Positions 17,138-26,119 of a stretch of DNA of 64,000 bases are shown piece after piece. Made by a program: the position numbers and the translations under genes. Source of the stretch: Chitinophaga pinensis (GTDB lineage Bacteria; Bacteroidota; Bacteroidia; Flavobacteriales_D; Crocinitomicaceae). The notes under the pieces were generated by a model. That model was not told where the DNA came from and made no database searches. It saw only the letters and a list, made by a program, of their open reading frames with translations. The DNA is taken from NCBI GenBank assembly GCA_943324745.2, contig CALPMT020000010.1, positions 43,807 through 107,806 of the forward strand, given 5' to 3'. The stretch's first letter is position 1. Each line of letters opens with the position of its first letter.

Positions 17138-17500
17138 ATGAAGATTACCGTTGTATTATCAATCCTTTTAGTACTTGTCTTAAATTTAGCTGGATGTTCA
17201 ACTCAAAACGAGTTTAGCTTAACAGATAAACCTAAAGATTTATTGTCAGAAGAAAAATTCACTTCAGTATTAAGCGACATTCTCTTGCTTGAATCAACGG
17301 CTCAAAACAATTCTCAAGACTTAGAACATGTCCATAAAATAATTGAAATTTCAAGTCCTGTCATATTTAAAAAACATCATATTTCTAAAAAAAAATACAC
17401 AGAATCCTTCGAATATTATGCACAAGACAAAGAGAAAATGGAAGAAATTTACACGAAAATTTTAGATGATTACAACATTAAACTTAGTAAACTGAAATAG
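17138..17500 (+). CDS. DUF4296 family lipoprotein
   Basis: The product is 120 residues. The signal peptide ends in the lipobox LAGC (cysteine near residue 20). The mature part has the pattern of DUF4296, a Bacteroidota family of unknown function: the LLSEEKFTSVLSDILLLES helix, followed by FKKHHISKKKYTESFEYYA. It is predicted to be all-helical and lipid-anchored. The gene starts 3 bp after pyrC and ends the GT2-pyrC-DUF4296 operon. A function in envelope biology is only suggested by the neighbouring polyprenol glycosyltransferase. Confidence 0.8.
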   Translation: MKITVVLSILLVLVLNLAGCSTQNEFSLTDKPKDLLSEEKFTSVLSDILLLESTAQNNSQDLEHVHKIIEISSPVIFKKHHISKKKYTESFEYYAQDKEKMEEIYTKILDDYNIKLSKLK

Positions 17501-17669
17501 AGTCGCTTGCCTCACAGTTAAAAAAACAACAACATTACTCCTACTAAATAATCTTTATGAGAGGCGAAGCCGACTAAATCTCCTTATTCCACCTAAAATT
17601 CTTAATGCCTTAATGGTAGAACATCACGTCACGACACTCGTCTACCGAAAGCTTTTTGGATGTCACTCT

Positions 17670-18227
17670 TCACTTACTAGATCGTTCCGGATTCTTTTTC
17701 ACAAAAGAACTCCAAGAATTTACACCTGTTTTGTTGTGTTCTCCGACTCCTTTCGAGAAATGATGACACACCGCAACTCCCAGACCATCCGTTGCGTCTA
17801 AATATTTCGGCATATCTTCAAATTTCAGAAGTGTCTGTAACATCGCTGCTAATTGCTCTTTAGATGCGTTACCATTCCCCGTAATCGCTTGCTTGATACG
17901 GCGTGGTGCATATTCTTCAAAAGGAATGTTGTTTTTTAAAGCTGCTGCAATCGCGACTCCCTGAGCACGACCTAATTTTAACATAGATTGAACATTCTTC
18001 CCAAAGAAAGGCGCTTCAATCGCCATCTCATCTGGCTTGTATTCTTGAATTAGTCCATCCACACGGTCAAAGATGCGTTTTAATTTATCTGGATGTGTTG
18101 CTAATTTTGAAAGTTGAATAATTCCAAAATTTAACATAACCAACTTTTTTCCTTGCACATGAATAATTCCATATCCCATTACGGTAGTTCCGGGGTCAAT
18201 TCCAAGAATTATTTTATCTTCAACCAT
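17670..18227 (-). CDS. ruvC: Crossover junction endodeoxyribonuclease RuvC
   Basis: Resolves Holliday junctions by symmetric cleavage, together with RuvAB. The product is 185 residues. Catalytic acids are in place: Asp in [12 protein letters not shown] (residue about 10), Glu in AIEAPFFG (about 70), and the Asp pair in DATDGLGVA (about 145-148). [18 protein letters not shown] is the conserved DNA-binding segment. The C-terminus carries about 25 extra polar residues. Its start is 14 bp from the divergent membrane-protein gene, so the two promoters must overlap the coding starts. ruvA and ruvB are not in this window. Confidence 0.95.
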   Translation of the reverse strand: MVEDKIILGIDPGTTVMGYGIIHVQGKKLVMLNFGIIQLSKLATHPDKLKRIFDRVDGLIQEYKPDEMAIEAPFFGKNVQSMLKLGRAQGVAIAAALKNNIPFEEYAPRRIKQAITGNGNASKEQLAAMLQTLLKFEDMPKYLDATDGLGVAVCHHFSKGVGEHNKTGVNSWSSFVKKNPERSSK

Positions 18228-18241
18228 TATTTTGTAAACCT

Positions 18242-19144
18242 TTGTATAAAACTATAAAAAATAGCCCGATTCTAACCTTTTTTGTGAAGTTAATCTTCAC
18301 AGGAATCGTCTTATATGTTTTTTACACACAAATCTCAAAACTTTCTTGGTCTGGAATAAAAACACTTTCCATCGTAAATCCTATCCCTTTCACACTAGCT
18401 ATTTTACTCGCATTTTTTAATCAATATTTAGAATATAGAAAATGGAAGGCTACTTTAAATTTCATTCAAGAAAGCAAACATAAAATCCAATCCTATTTAG
18501 CAGGTGTATTAACAGGTTTTCTAACTCCTAACCTACTCGGAAATTTTATTGGTCGTATGTATTATTACCCAAGAGCAAAACGATCAAAAATCATCGCACT
18601 AACTCTAGTAAGCAACGGGGCACAATTTATTGCAAGTATTTTCTTTGGGATTCTCTCCTTAGCCTGGCTTGGACAAAAACAACTCAACATTCCACCTTTT
18701 GATTTAATTTTTACATCAATAGCTGCTGGAATACTTTTGATAATCTATTTCTTCTTTGACAACTTGCCGCTAAAACTAAAAGCTTGGTCAACAAAACTGA
18801 TACCTCTCCTTGAGAATACCAAAGAATATCGAGTACAAATATTAGTGTTAAGTATTCTACGTTACCTCGTTTTCAGCCTCCAATATTTCTTATTGTTTCA
18901 AGGTTTTGGTGTCTCTTTTTCGTTTGAAATCTTGGGTTGGATATGGCAAATCTATTTCTGGAGTACATTAGCTCCATCCCTGTGGATGGGTAAACTTTTT
19001 ATCCGTGAGTCAATTGCATTATGGGTTTTAATTCCAATAATTGGTCATCCAGAAATTATTCTTGTCACATCGGTTTCGCTATGGATATTAAATCATGGTG
19101 TTTTAGCGCTCATTTCTATTCCTTTCTTTAAAAAACAAGTGTAA
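18242..19144 (+). CDS. Polytopic membrane protein, lysylphosphatidylglycerol synthase TM region / UPF0104 family
   Basis: The product is 300 residues with about seven to eight hydrophobic helices. The pattern [30 protein letters not shown] matches the conserved loop of the UPF0104/AglD family (flippase-like membrane domains related to the MprF N-terminal half). The start is a TTG at 18242; I find no in-frame ATG or GTG near it, and the encoded MYKTIKNSP leads straight into the first helix. The stop abuts the ATG of the next gene, a GT2 glycosyltransferase, so the two are translationally coupled and may act together on a lipid-linked sugar. Confidence 0.8.
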   Translation: MYKTIKNSPILTFFVKLIFTGIVLYVFYTQISKLSWSGIKTLSIVNPIPFTLAILLAFFNQYLEYRKWKATLNFIQESKHKIQSYLAGVLTGFLTPNLLGNFIGRMYYYPRAKRSKIIALTLVSNGAQFIASIFFGILSLAWLGQKQLNIPPFDLIFTSIAAGILLIIYFFFDNLPLKLKAWSTKLIPLLENTKEYRVQILVLSILRYLVFSLQYFLLFQGFGVSFSFEILGWIWQIYFWSTLAPSLWMGKLFIRESIALWVLIPIIGHPEIILVTSVSLWILNHGVLALISIPFFKKQV

Positions 19145-20203
19145 ATGTTCTTAGAAATATACATATCGTTTTTTAGCATCTTACTTTTGGTGTACTTTAT
19201 AGGATGGAGAAAAAATTCCACTAAAAATCAATCAAAACTAGGAGGAACCTATCAAGCATCTACTATCTCCGTCATCATCCCTTTCAGAAACGAAGCACAT
19301 AACCTTCCGAAATTAGTAGACTCAATCAAAAAACTATCTATTCAACCACTTGAAATTATTTGGGTAAATGATCACTCTGAAGACAAATCCATCGAACAAT
19401 TAACAAACATTTCAGAAAATCAGAAAATCATTTCTTTAATAAACGAAGAAAAAGGAAAAAAAATAGCCATTCGAAAAGGGTTGGAAGTCGCACAAGGAAC
19501 CCACATACTTACTTGGGATGCAGACATTAGTGTGGATGCCGATTATTTTAAAGCTTTAGAACAAATTCAGATTGCAGAACTTACTATATTACCAGTACGC
19601 ATGACCGGAAATTCATTTTTGGGATTTCTATACGAATTAGACTACTACTTTTTAAATGCACTAAATGTAGGTTTAACTGGTTTTTCAAATCCCATTGTGG
19701 CAAGTGGTGCCAACTTATTATTCAATAAAGCTTCTTTTCTAGCAATTGATTCCTTTGAATATCATCAACACATTGCTAGTGGCGACGATCATTTTTTGTT
19801 ACACGATTTTAAAAAAGCTAAAAAAAGCATTCAAACAGTCACACACTCAAACCTAGTAGTAGAAACACAATCACCAACATCCTTAAAAGAATTTTTCCAC
19901 CAACGACTTCGATGGATTTCAAAATCGAAACATGCAATGGATACAAGTACAACTTGGATAAGTTTCATCGGAATCATCTACACCATGGGATTTGTAGTAT
20001 TACTTTTCACTAACCATTGGAAAGAAATACTAATCCTCAAATTACTTTTTGATTTTCTAATTTTCATCCCTTATCTTGATATTGTTCAACGAAAAAAAAT
20101 AAGTTGGACACTTCCTTGGTTTACTTTATTATTTCCAGTCTATTTTCTTATTATTGGGGGATTAGCCACTTTAGTAAAGCCGATTTGGAAAGGTCGTAAA
20201 TAA
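19145..20203 (+). CDS. Membrane-anchored GT2 glycosyltransferase
   Basis: The product is 352 residues: an N-terminal membrane helix (about 1-20), a GT-A domain and two to three C-terminal helices (about 270-345). Motifs are SVIIPFRNEAHNLPKLVDSI, WVNDHSEDKS, TWDADISVD (DxD, about 125), ASGDDHFLL and the processivity-related QRLRWISKSK. This resembles the IcaA/BcsA-like inner-membrane GT2 family that transfers sugars at the cytoplasmic face. It follows the UPF0104 gene with no gap. The substrate is unknown. Confidence 0.87.
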   Translation: MFLEIYISFFSILLLVYFIGWRKNSTKNQSKLGGTYQASTISVIIPFRNEAHNLPKLVDSIKKLSIQPLEIIWVNDHSEDKSIEQLTNISENQKIISLINEEKGKKIAIRKGLEVAQGTHILTWDADISVDADYFKALEQIQIAELTILPVRMTGNSFLGFLYELDYYFLNALNVGLTGFSNPIVASGANLLFNKASFLAIDSFEYHQHIASGDDHFLLHDFKKAKKSIQTVTHSNLVVETQSPTSLKEFFHQRLRWISKSKHAMDTSTTWISFIGIIYTMGFVVLLFTNHWKEILILKLLFDFLIFIPYLDIVQRKKISWTLPWFTLLFPVYFLIIGGLATLVKPIWKGRK

Positions 20204-20225
20204 AAAAAGCCACTTCTCAGTGGCT
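20202..20225 (-). terminator. Terminator of the DUF3127 gene (convergent with GT2)
   Basis: AGCCACT (20208-20214) and AGTGGCT (20219-20225) form a 7-bp stem with loop TCTC. The A-run at 20202-20208 provides the T-run on the minus strand, so the main direction is from the DUF3127 gene. Confidence 0.8.
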
Positions 20226-20246
20226 CTCAATTCTTTCTAGTAAATT

Positions 20247-20639
20247 TTAGAATGGTAAATCATCATCTGAACTTGCTGTTGTCATTTCTGGTGTAGCAGA
20301 TGCAACAGGATTCAAATTCATTGCAGAAGGACCATTTGCTGGCATTCCTTGTGAAGCAGCTCCTACTTTGTCAATTCTCCAAGCATCCAACGAATTGAAA
20401 TATTTCACTTCTCCTTGAGGATTTGTCCACTCTCTTCCACGTAAGTTAAAAGAAACCTCAATTTGATCGTTTACATTTACCCCGTCTAACAATGTACACT
20501 TATCTTGTGTCAATTGAAATTGGATATCTTGTGGATACATTCCTGATGTGTCAGATACTACGAACTCTCTTTTTGAGAATTTTTCTGATACTTGAACTGT
20601 AGGGTTAACTACTTTTACTGTTCCTGCTAATTTGTACAT
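20247..20639 (-). CDS. DUF3127 protein with SSB-like acidic C-terminal tip
   Basis: The product is 130 residues. The first 95 residues match DUF3127, a Bacteroidota family predicted to adopt an OB fold (strands KLAGTVKVVN, FSKREFVVSD, DQIEVSFNLRGREW, VKYFNSLDAWRI). A flexible Gly/Ala/Pro/Met linker follows, and the chain ends in DDDLPF. That tip is nearly the DDDIPF tail by which bacterial SSB recruits repair and replication enzymes. A role as an accessory single-stranded DNA-binding protein is inferred from fold and tail, not demonstrated. It lies 18 bp after the flavin reductase gene and ends at its own terminator. Confidence 0.8.
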   Translation of the reverse strand: MYKLAGTVKVVNPTVQVSEKFSKREFVVSDTSGMYPQDIQFQLTQDKCTLLDGVNVNDQIEVSFNLRGREWTNPQGEVKYFNSLDAWRIDKVGAASQGMPANGPSAMNLNPVASATPEMTTASSDDDLPF

Positions 20640-20657
20640 ATTTATCTGTTTATTCTA

Positions 20658-21551
20658 TTAATTATTAAAAGCTAATAAAGTCATCCAAGCTTCATTTAAT
20701 TTATCTTGAGCCAACAACACCTTAGCGTGTTTATGTAACTCAACCTCTAATTGACTAGGATTACTATCTAAAGTTACGAATAAATTATTTAATTCTACTA
20801 ATTTATATTCATTAACATCTGTTTCATTTGGTAAACTTTCAATCCCTGCCAACAAACCTAAATCATTCTTGCTCAACACTTCAGATGAAATTATATCTGC
20901 TGGCAAATTATCAAAACCTATCCCAATGGTTGTAATTGGCTTAACAACTTCAAACATAGATTTGTCATTTGCATGTACATACCAGTTACCTCCCATACGT
21001 GCAACCAAATTGATTTTATGCTGATCGATTAACCCATTTGCATCCAATACTTCCTCTGCAATATGAATTTTAACGACCTCACAAATGATTAAGTTTCCTG
21101 CCCCTCCTTGATCACCTAACTCAATTACTTCATTCACTTTACACTCAAACTGAACTGGAGATTCTGCCACACGTCTTGGCTTAACTAAGTCGGATTCTAA
21201 AGCTGTAAAACCTGCTTTCACAAATTCATCCACATTAGGCGCATAAGGAGAACTACTCAAACTCATTTGTTGAACGATATCGTAATTCACAATATTGATT
21301 ACCACCTCAGGCACAGCCTTCACATTTTTATAGGTATCCTTTGTTTCATTTGTCCTTCCACTTCGCGCAGGAGAAAAAATTAATATCGGAGGATTCGCAC
21401 TAAAAACATTGAAAAAACTAAAAGGAGATAAATTGTGATTTCCATCAGCATCAATCGTGGATGCAAAAGCAATCGGTCTGGGGCCAATAGCACCCAATAA
21501 AATTTGATGTAACTTAGGTATCGGTAATTCTTTTGGATTAATATCTAACAT
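20658..21551 (-). CDS. Flavin reductase-like FMN-binding split-barrel protein
   Basis: The product is 297 residues. The N-terminal 200 residues match the flavin reductase (FlaRed) family: GAIGPRPIAFASTIDADGNHNLSPFSFF, then SPARSGRTNETKDTYKN, which binds the FMN phosphate, and NIVNYD. The C-terminal 80 residues are a helical extension common in Bacteroidota homologs. The likely role is FMN/FAD reduction or flavin-dependent oxidation in the cytoplasm; substrate unknown. A TAnnTTTG box lies 21 bp upstream. It is co-transcribed with the DUF3127 gene. Confidence 0.86.
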   Translation of the reverse strand: MLDINPKELPIPKLHQILLGAIGPRPIAFASTIDADGNHNLSPFSFFNVFSANPPILIFSPARSGRTNETKDTYKNVKAVPEVVINIVNYDIVQQMSLSSSPYAPNVDEFVKAGFTALESDLVKPRRVAESPVQFECKVNEVIELGDQGGAGNLIICEVVKIHIAEEVLDANGLIDQHKINLVARMGGNWYVHANDKSMFEVVKPITTIGIGFDNLPADIISSEVLSKNDLGLLAGIESLPNETDVNEYKLVELNNLFVTLDSNPSQLEVELHKHAKVLLAQDKLNEAWMTLLAFNN

Positions 21552-21571
21552 TTTACTCGTTGTTTAGACTA

Positions 21572-21579
21572 CAAAAATA
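21572..21579 (-). promoter_or_regulatory. Candidate -7 box of the flavin reductase-DUF3127 operon
   Basis: Minus strand TATTTTTG matches TAnnTTTG and lies 21 bp before the ATG. A -33 TTG at normal spacing is not visible. Confidence 0.4.
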
Positions 21580-21603
21580 CATGGATTTAACAAGTAAAGA
21601 AAG

Positions 21604-21649
21604 GTAAGTTATCCATATTTATTAACAGATAATAAAGTAAGTTATCCAT
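21604..21649. repeat. 13-bp direct repeat at the end of the glycosyltransferase gene
   Basis: GTAAGTTATCCAT occurs at 21604-21616 and 21637-21649, a 33-bp period. The second copy contains the stop codon of the glycosyltransferase gene on the minus strand. Confidence 0.7.
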
Positions 21650-22562
21650 GCAACTCAAACAAATATTCTTGTTCTAATTGCCCAGGAGTAGGAATGTAAA
21701 TTGCCTTTTTCCCCAAGCGAGCGACATCCATAATAGTAGTGTACCCACTTCGCGATAAAATCGTATCACAGTGATAAAACAACTCATCCATCTCTTTCCA
21801 AGTACCTTGATTAATCAATGTTAAATTAGAAGGAATGTATATACTTTCATAAACTTCAGGGCAAATACATTTTATGTGAAAAGTATGTTTTTTCGCATAC
21901 GCCACAACTTCATGAAAGAATTGTTCAGCATAAGGACGTGGACCACTAACAACAGCAAGTATATAACCCTCATTGATAGTTTTTTCACAATTAAAACGCG
22001 ACTGAATCCCTAGATAACTCAAATTAAAATTATGGTTTGTTTGACTCAATTTTCCAGCATAATGATTATTTTTATTGTCTAACACCCAAATTTCAGAGAA
22101 TTTCTTTAATTGTAAGTTGTGCCATAAATTTGCTGCTTGCTGAAACCCTTTCACTGGCAAAGTCAACTGATGGGTAATAAAAATGGAAGGCACTTCCTTC
22201 GAATAAAAACCATAACGATGATCTGAAATAACGAGTGTTACATCATAAAAATTCACCCATTCTCTTACAGCTCGGCAATCATTCTGAACATTTATCAGCA
22301 TCTTACCTCCATTTCGAAGCATCTCTTTCGTCCAATTCCCGGTTCCTTTAAAACAAAACCCACCGCCTTTTAAAGTTAAAAAATGAATCTCCAATAGGTA
22401 TTCCGAAACAATCTTTACTTGTTTCTCATTCCCTGCAAAATAAACTGTATTACCTTGGTTTATTAATTGTTCTAATATCGGAATAGAACGCGCCACATGT
22501 CCCATCCCCCAGTCATGACAAGCATACAGAATAATTTCATTTCTCACTTCCGAAAAAACCAT
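21642..22562 (-). CDS. MurG-like glycosyltransferase, probably shortened at the C-terminus
   Basis: The product is 306 residues. CHDWGMGHVARSIPILEQL is the GT-B N-terminal glycine loop of the MurG/UDP-glucuronosyltransferase-like group common in Bacteroidota. The donor half has LAVVSGPRPYAEQ and the motif SRSGYTTIMDVARLGKKAIYIPTPGQLEQEYL, which binds the nucleotide sugar. The chain stops seven residues later; homologs I recall continue for some 30-40 residues of C-terminal helix. The stop lies inside one copy of a 13-bp direct repeat, so a deletion or duplication may have trimmed the end. Function may be retained because the donor site is complete. The substrate is unknown. Confidence 0.75.
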   Translation of the reverse strand: MVFSEVRNEIILYACHDWGMGHVARSIPILEQLINQGNTVYFAGNEKQVKIVSEYLLEIHFLTLKGGGFCFKGTGNWTKEMLRNGGKMLINVQNDCRAVREWVNFYDVTLVISDHRYGFYSKEVPSIFITHQLTLPVKGFQQAANLWHNLQLKKFSEIWVLDNKNNHYAGKLSQTNHNFNLSYLGIQSRFNCEKTINEGYILAVVSGPRPYAEQFFHEVVAYAKKHTFHIKCICPEVYESIYIPSNLTLINQGTWKEMDELFYHCDTILSRSGYTTIMDVARLGKKAIYIPTPGQLEQEYLFELHG

Positions 22563-22767
22563 CTAGTAAAGATAAAAATTACACTCCACTTTTCACTACC
22601 CCAAATTGACAACGTTAATTTACCTCTATGCGTCCTCCAAAACGAAAAAACGTCAAAAAATCTCGATCTTCCTATGTGCTAACAAAATTCAAACCTTTTT
22701 TGACACAGTCAAAAAAAACTCCAATCCCTCAAAAAGACAAAACTTCATCTTGCCTTCAGATTCTTAA

Positions 22768-22800
22768 TTGTTAAATCCATTTTGTTTATTCGTATCTTTA
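22768..22800 (+). promoter_or_regulatory. Candidate mnmD promoter
   Basis: TTG at 22768-22770, then 22 bp, then TATCTTTA (one mismatch to TAnnTTTG) at 22793-22800, 22 bp before the ATG at 22822. Confidence 0.45.
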
Positions 22801-22821
22801 CAATTCTTAATAATACCTACC

Positions 22822-23490
22822 ATGGAACGTACTATAATCACCACAGCCGACGGATCTAAAACCATACATATTCCAGCTTGGAATGAAAACTACCACTCGT
22901 CGCACGGTGCACTTCAAGAAGCAAAACACGTATTCCTAACACACGGACTCGCACAAAAAATTAATCAACCAACAATTCAAATCCTTGAAATCGGATTTGG
23001 AACAGGACTAAATACAATCCTTTCCCTCGAATTCGGCAAACAAACAAAATCCAAAATCCAGTACCACGGACTTGAAGCATATCCAATTTCGGAGGAAGAA
23101 ATGATTGAACTTGAATATGAAAAACTACTACCTAACAAAGACCTAATTAGTCAATATCATAAAATCCATAGTACACCTTGGGAAGTAGAAAACGAAATCT
23201 CCCCACAATTTTCATTAACAAAAATTCAAAATACACTTCAACAACAAATATTTTCACCATCGTATTACGACCTCATTTATTTTGATGCTTTTGGACCACG
23301 AGTTCAAGAAGATATGTGGACCCAAGAAATTTTCCAAAAAATTTACAACTCTTTAAAAAAAAGTGGAATATTAGTAACTTACTGTGCCAAAGGTCAAGTG
23401 AAAAGGGATCTAAAAACAGTCGGATTTGAAGTAGAACCATTACCAGGACCCCCAGGAAAAAGAGAGATGACTAGGGCTTTAAAAAAGTAA
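22822..23490 (+). CDS. mnmD: tRNA 5-aminomethyl-2-thiouridine methyltransferase, MnmD-like
   Basis: The product is 222 residues, matching the MnmD/DUF752 SAM-dependent methyltransferase domain that finishes the mnm5s2U wobble modification. In E. coli this domain is fused to an oxidase as MnmC; here it stands alone. Motifs: SSHGALQEAKHVFL, the SAM-binding ILEIGFGTGLNT (about residue 52), YHGLEAYPI, and the active-site strand LIYFDAFGPRVQEDMW (about 152). The C-terminal LPGPPGKREMTRA is diagnostic of the family. The ATG at 22822 is chosen because the conserved sequence starts there and an upstream TTG would overlap the promoter. Confidence 0.92.
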   Translation: MERTIITTADGSKTIHIPAWNENYHSSHGALQEAKHVFLTHGLAQKINQPTIQILEIGFGTGLNTILSLEFGKQTKSKIQYHGLEAYPISEEEMIELEYEKLLPNKDLISQYHKIHSTPWEVENEISPQFSLTKIQNTLQQQIFSPSYYDLIYFDAFGPRVQEDMWTQEIFQKIYNSLKKSGILVTYCAKGQVKRDLKTVGFEVEPLPGPPGKREMTRALKK

Positions 23491-23568
23491 AAATTTTTCA
23501 TTTTTCTCTTTCACAAAATCAACTTTTTGACTAACTTAATGTAGATAATAACTTAATTATCTATAAAA

Positions 23569-25107
23569 ATGCTAGTAAAAACGTACGGTAGCGCTGTTTT
23601 CGGTTTAGAAGCTACAACCATCACCATCGAAGTGAATGTGTGTCTAGGAGTAAATTTCATTTTAGTCGGTTTACCTGACAGTGCAGTCAAAGAAAGTCAA
23701 CAAAGAGTAAAAGCAGCAATCAAAAATATCGGACTAAAATTTCCAGGAAAAGAAATTACCGTAAACATGGCTCCAGCAGACATTCGTAAAGAAGGATCAA
23801 CTTTTGATGTACCCATCGCTCTTGGAATTTTGGCTGCGAGTGAACAACTCAATAAAAACAAGCTAAGCGAATATATTATCTTAGGTGAATTATCCCTTGA
23901 TGGCCATATTCAACCCATGAAAGGTATCCTACCAATCGCCATTCAAGCCAAAAAAGATGGGTTTAAAGGAATAATCGTTCCTAAAGAAAATGCCGAAGAA
24001 GCAGCAATTGTTCATGAGCTTGAAGTATACGGTGTAGAAACATTAAACGAAGTCATTGGTTTTTTAAATGGTACAATAGAACTTAGACCTACTGAATTCA
24101 ACATCGAAGCTGAGTTTGAAAAAAAATTGGATGAACTATCAGTAGACTTTTCCGACGTGAAGGGTCAACTAAATATCAAGCGTTCGTTCGAAATCGCGGC
24201 AGCGGGCGGACATAATGTAATTCTCATCGGTCCCCCAGGAGCCGGAAAATCAATGCTTGCAAAACGCTTGCCGACAATCCTTCCTCCAATGAGTATGGAA
24301 GAAGCTTTGGAAACTACTAAAATACATAGTGTAGCAGGAAAAATGGGAAAGAAAATAGGATTGGTCACTGAACGACCTTTCCGAAAACCACATCATACAA
24401 TTTCAAACGTAGCACTTGTAGGAGGAGGTGGCTACCCTCAACCAGGTGAAATATCTTTAGCACATAACGGCGTACTATTCCTTGACGAACTACCTGAATA
24501 TCAACGAACCGTACTCGAAGTCATGCGTCAACCACTTGAAGACCGATGTGTTTCTATCTCAAGAGCGAAATTTACTGTTGATTATCCAGCAAGTTTCATG
24601 TTGATTGCCGCAATGAACCCTTGTCCGTGTGGTTACTACAACCATCCTGAGAAAAAATGTGTTTGTGGATTGGGAGTAGTTCAAAAATATTTAAATCGTA
24701 TTTCGGGTCCCTTACTTGACCGTATTGATCTTCATGTAGAGGTAACTCCTATCTCTTACGATGAATTGACTTTAATAGCTCCACAAGAAGGAAGTAAGGC
24801 AATTCGAGAGCGCGTAATAGAAGCACGTTTAATTCAAAAGGTACGATTTGAAAAAAGTGAAGGAGTACATTGTAATGCTCAAATGTCAACAAAAGATTTA
24901 GATCGCTATTGTAAACTTCAGCCAGTTGTAAATAATATATTAAAAAATGCGATGGATCGTTTAGGTTTATCAGCAAGGGCTTACGATAGAATTCTAAAAG
25001 TAGCTCGCACAATTGCCGATTTAGATAATGAATTTGACATTAATGCTGGCCATATTTCTGAAGCAATACAGTTTAGAAGTTTAGACAGAAATAGCTGGTC
25101 AAATTAA
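23569..25107 (+). CDS. YifB/ComM family Mg-chelatase-like AAA+ ATPase
   Basis: The product is 512 residues. It consists of an N-terminal Lon-protease-like fold domain (1-190; KTYGSAVFGLEA, VNMAPADIRKEGS), a AAA+ core with the P-loop GPPGAGKSMLAKR (about 220), Walker B LFLDELPEY (about 305), and four cysteines in NPCPCGYYNHPEKKCVCG (about 345-362), probably zinc-binding, followed by the C-terminal Mg-chelatase helical domain. ComM, the characterised member, is a helicase that drives branch migration during natural transformation. The gene stops 1 bp before the frame of the FISUMP gene. Confidence 0.92.
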   Translation: MLVKTYGSAVFGLEATTITIEVNVCLGVNFILVGLPDSAVKESQQRVKAAIKNIGLKFPGKEITVNMAPADIRKEGSTFDVPIALGILAASEQLNKNKLSEYIILGELSLDGHIQPMKGILPIAIQAKKDGFKGIIVPKENAEEAAIVHELEVYGVETLNEVIGFLNGTIELRPTEFNIEAEFEKKLDELSVDFSDVKGQLNIKRSFEIAAAGGHNVILIGPPGAGKSMLAKRLPTILPPMSMEEALETTKIHSVAGKMGKKIGLVTERPFRKPHHTISNVALVGGGGYPQPGEISLAHNGVLFLDELPEYQRTVLEVMRQPLEDRCVSISRAKFTVDYPASFMLIAAMNPCPCGYYNHPEKKCVCGLGVVQKYLNRISGPLLDRIDLHVEVTPISYDELTLIAPQEGSKAIRERVIEARLIQKVRFEKSEGVHCNAQMSTKDLDRYCKLQPVVNNILKNAMDRLGLSARAYDRILKVARTIADLDNEFDINAGHISEAIQFRSLDRNSWSN

Positions 25108-25156
25108 AATGAAACCTAAATCAAAGTTTCTCGTATACAAAAATAAAATTGTAGTA

Positions 25157-26119
25157 ATGTTTAATTTCCGTACCCAACTAGTTTCTCTATTTTGTATTTT
25201 ATGCTCATTAATTGCTTTTTGTCAAGGAAATCCTAAAACTACAACGAGTGACAAAACACTTCGTAAATTAGATAGTTTATTACTTGTATCAACAGCAAAA
25301 AATCAATTAATTGAAAAATTAAAAGCAGACAATAAACATTTACAAGCGCAAATCGACGCTTCCAAATTCAATCAATCAAATACAAAAGTGAAAGCAACAG
25401 ATTGCTCAGATAAAATAGCTGAACAAGAAGAAAGTTTGAAAAAACAAAACTTGGAGATTGATCAATTGAATCAAAAAATTAAAGTTTTAGAAGCTCAATT
25501 AGGAAAAAATGCTGTTAAAGAACCTGTAACTGAAATAGTAAAACCCATCATACACACTGTTAAAATCGGTACACAAACATGGATAACGAGCAACTTAAAT
25601 GTCACAACATTTAGAAATGGAGATCAGATTTATGAAGCTCAATCTGTAGAAGAATGGGAACGTTGTGGGAAAAAGAAAATACCTGCATGGTGCTGGTATG
25701 ACAATGATGGAAAATTAGATAAAAAATCTGGTAAATTATATAACTGGTATGCTGTAAACGACCCTCGCGGATTAGCCCCTGAAGGATTTCATGTACCTAA
25801 TGAAGATGACTGGAAAACACTTGTCAACCATTTAGGAGGAGAATTAAATGCTGCTCCAAAAATGCGCCTAGGTAAAGAATGGGGAGATTCAGCAACGGTT
25901 GTTCACAGTAAAACAAACTTCGCTGCTGTACCATCAGGCTGGAGATTAACTAGTCCTGACGGAACGTCTTTTACAAGTGAAGGCGCCTATTGGTGGTGCG
26001 CAACTCCTCTTTCACTCAAATTTGCATGGACACGTTATATTCTCTTCTTTACGAAAGAAGTGAAAAGTTATTGCTACCCTAAATCCAGTGGTTTAGCAGT
26101 ACGTTGTATTAAAGACTAG
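25157..26119 (+). CDS. Secreted FISUMP-domain protein with coiled coil
   Basis: The product is 320 residues from the ATG at 25157, chosen because it gives a proper signal peptide (cleavage near LIAFCQG); an in-frame ATG at 25109 would add 16 charged residues. A coiled coil (about 45-130) precedes a C-terminal FISUMP domain (Fibrobacter succinogenes major paralogous domain), recognised by QTWITSNLNVTTFRNGD, GKLYNWYAVND, GLAPEGFHVPNEDDWKTL and the closing RCIKD. FISUMP proteins are surface or secreted and of unclear function. Its last 11 bases overlap the convergent ABC ATPase gene. A second FISUMP gene is at 38289. Confidence 0.82.
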   Translation: MFNFRTQLVSLFCILCSLIAFCQGNPKTTTSDKTLRKLDSLLLVSTAKNQLIEKLKADNKHLQAQIDASKFNQSNTKVKATDCSDKIAEQEESLKKQNLEIDQLNQKIKVLEAQLGKNAVKEPVTEIVKPIIHTVKIGTQTWITSNLNVTTFRNGDQIYEAQSVEEWERCGKKKIPAWCWYDNDGKLDKKSGKLYNWYAVNDPRGLAPEGFHVPNEDDWKTLVNHLGGELNAAPKMRLGKEWGDSATVVHSKTNFAAVPSGWRLTSPDGTSFTSEGAYWWCATPLSLKFAWTRYILFFTKEVKSYCYPKSSGLAVRCIKD

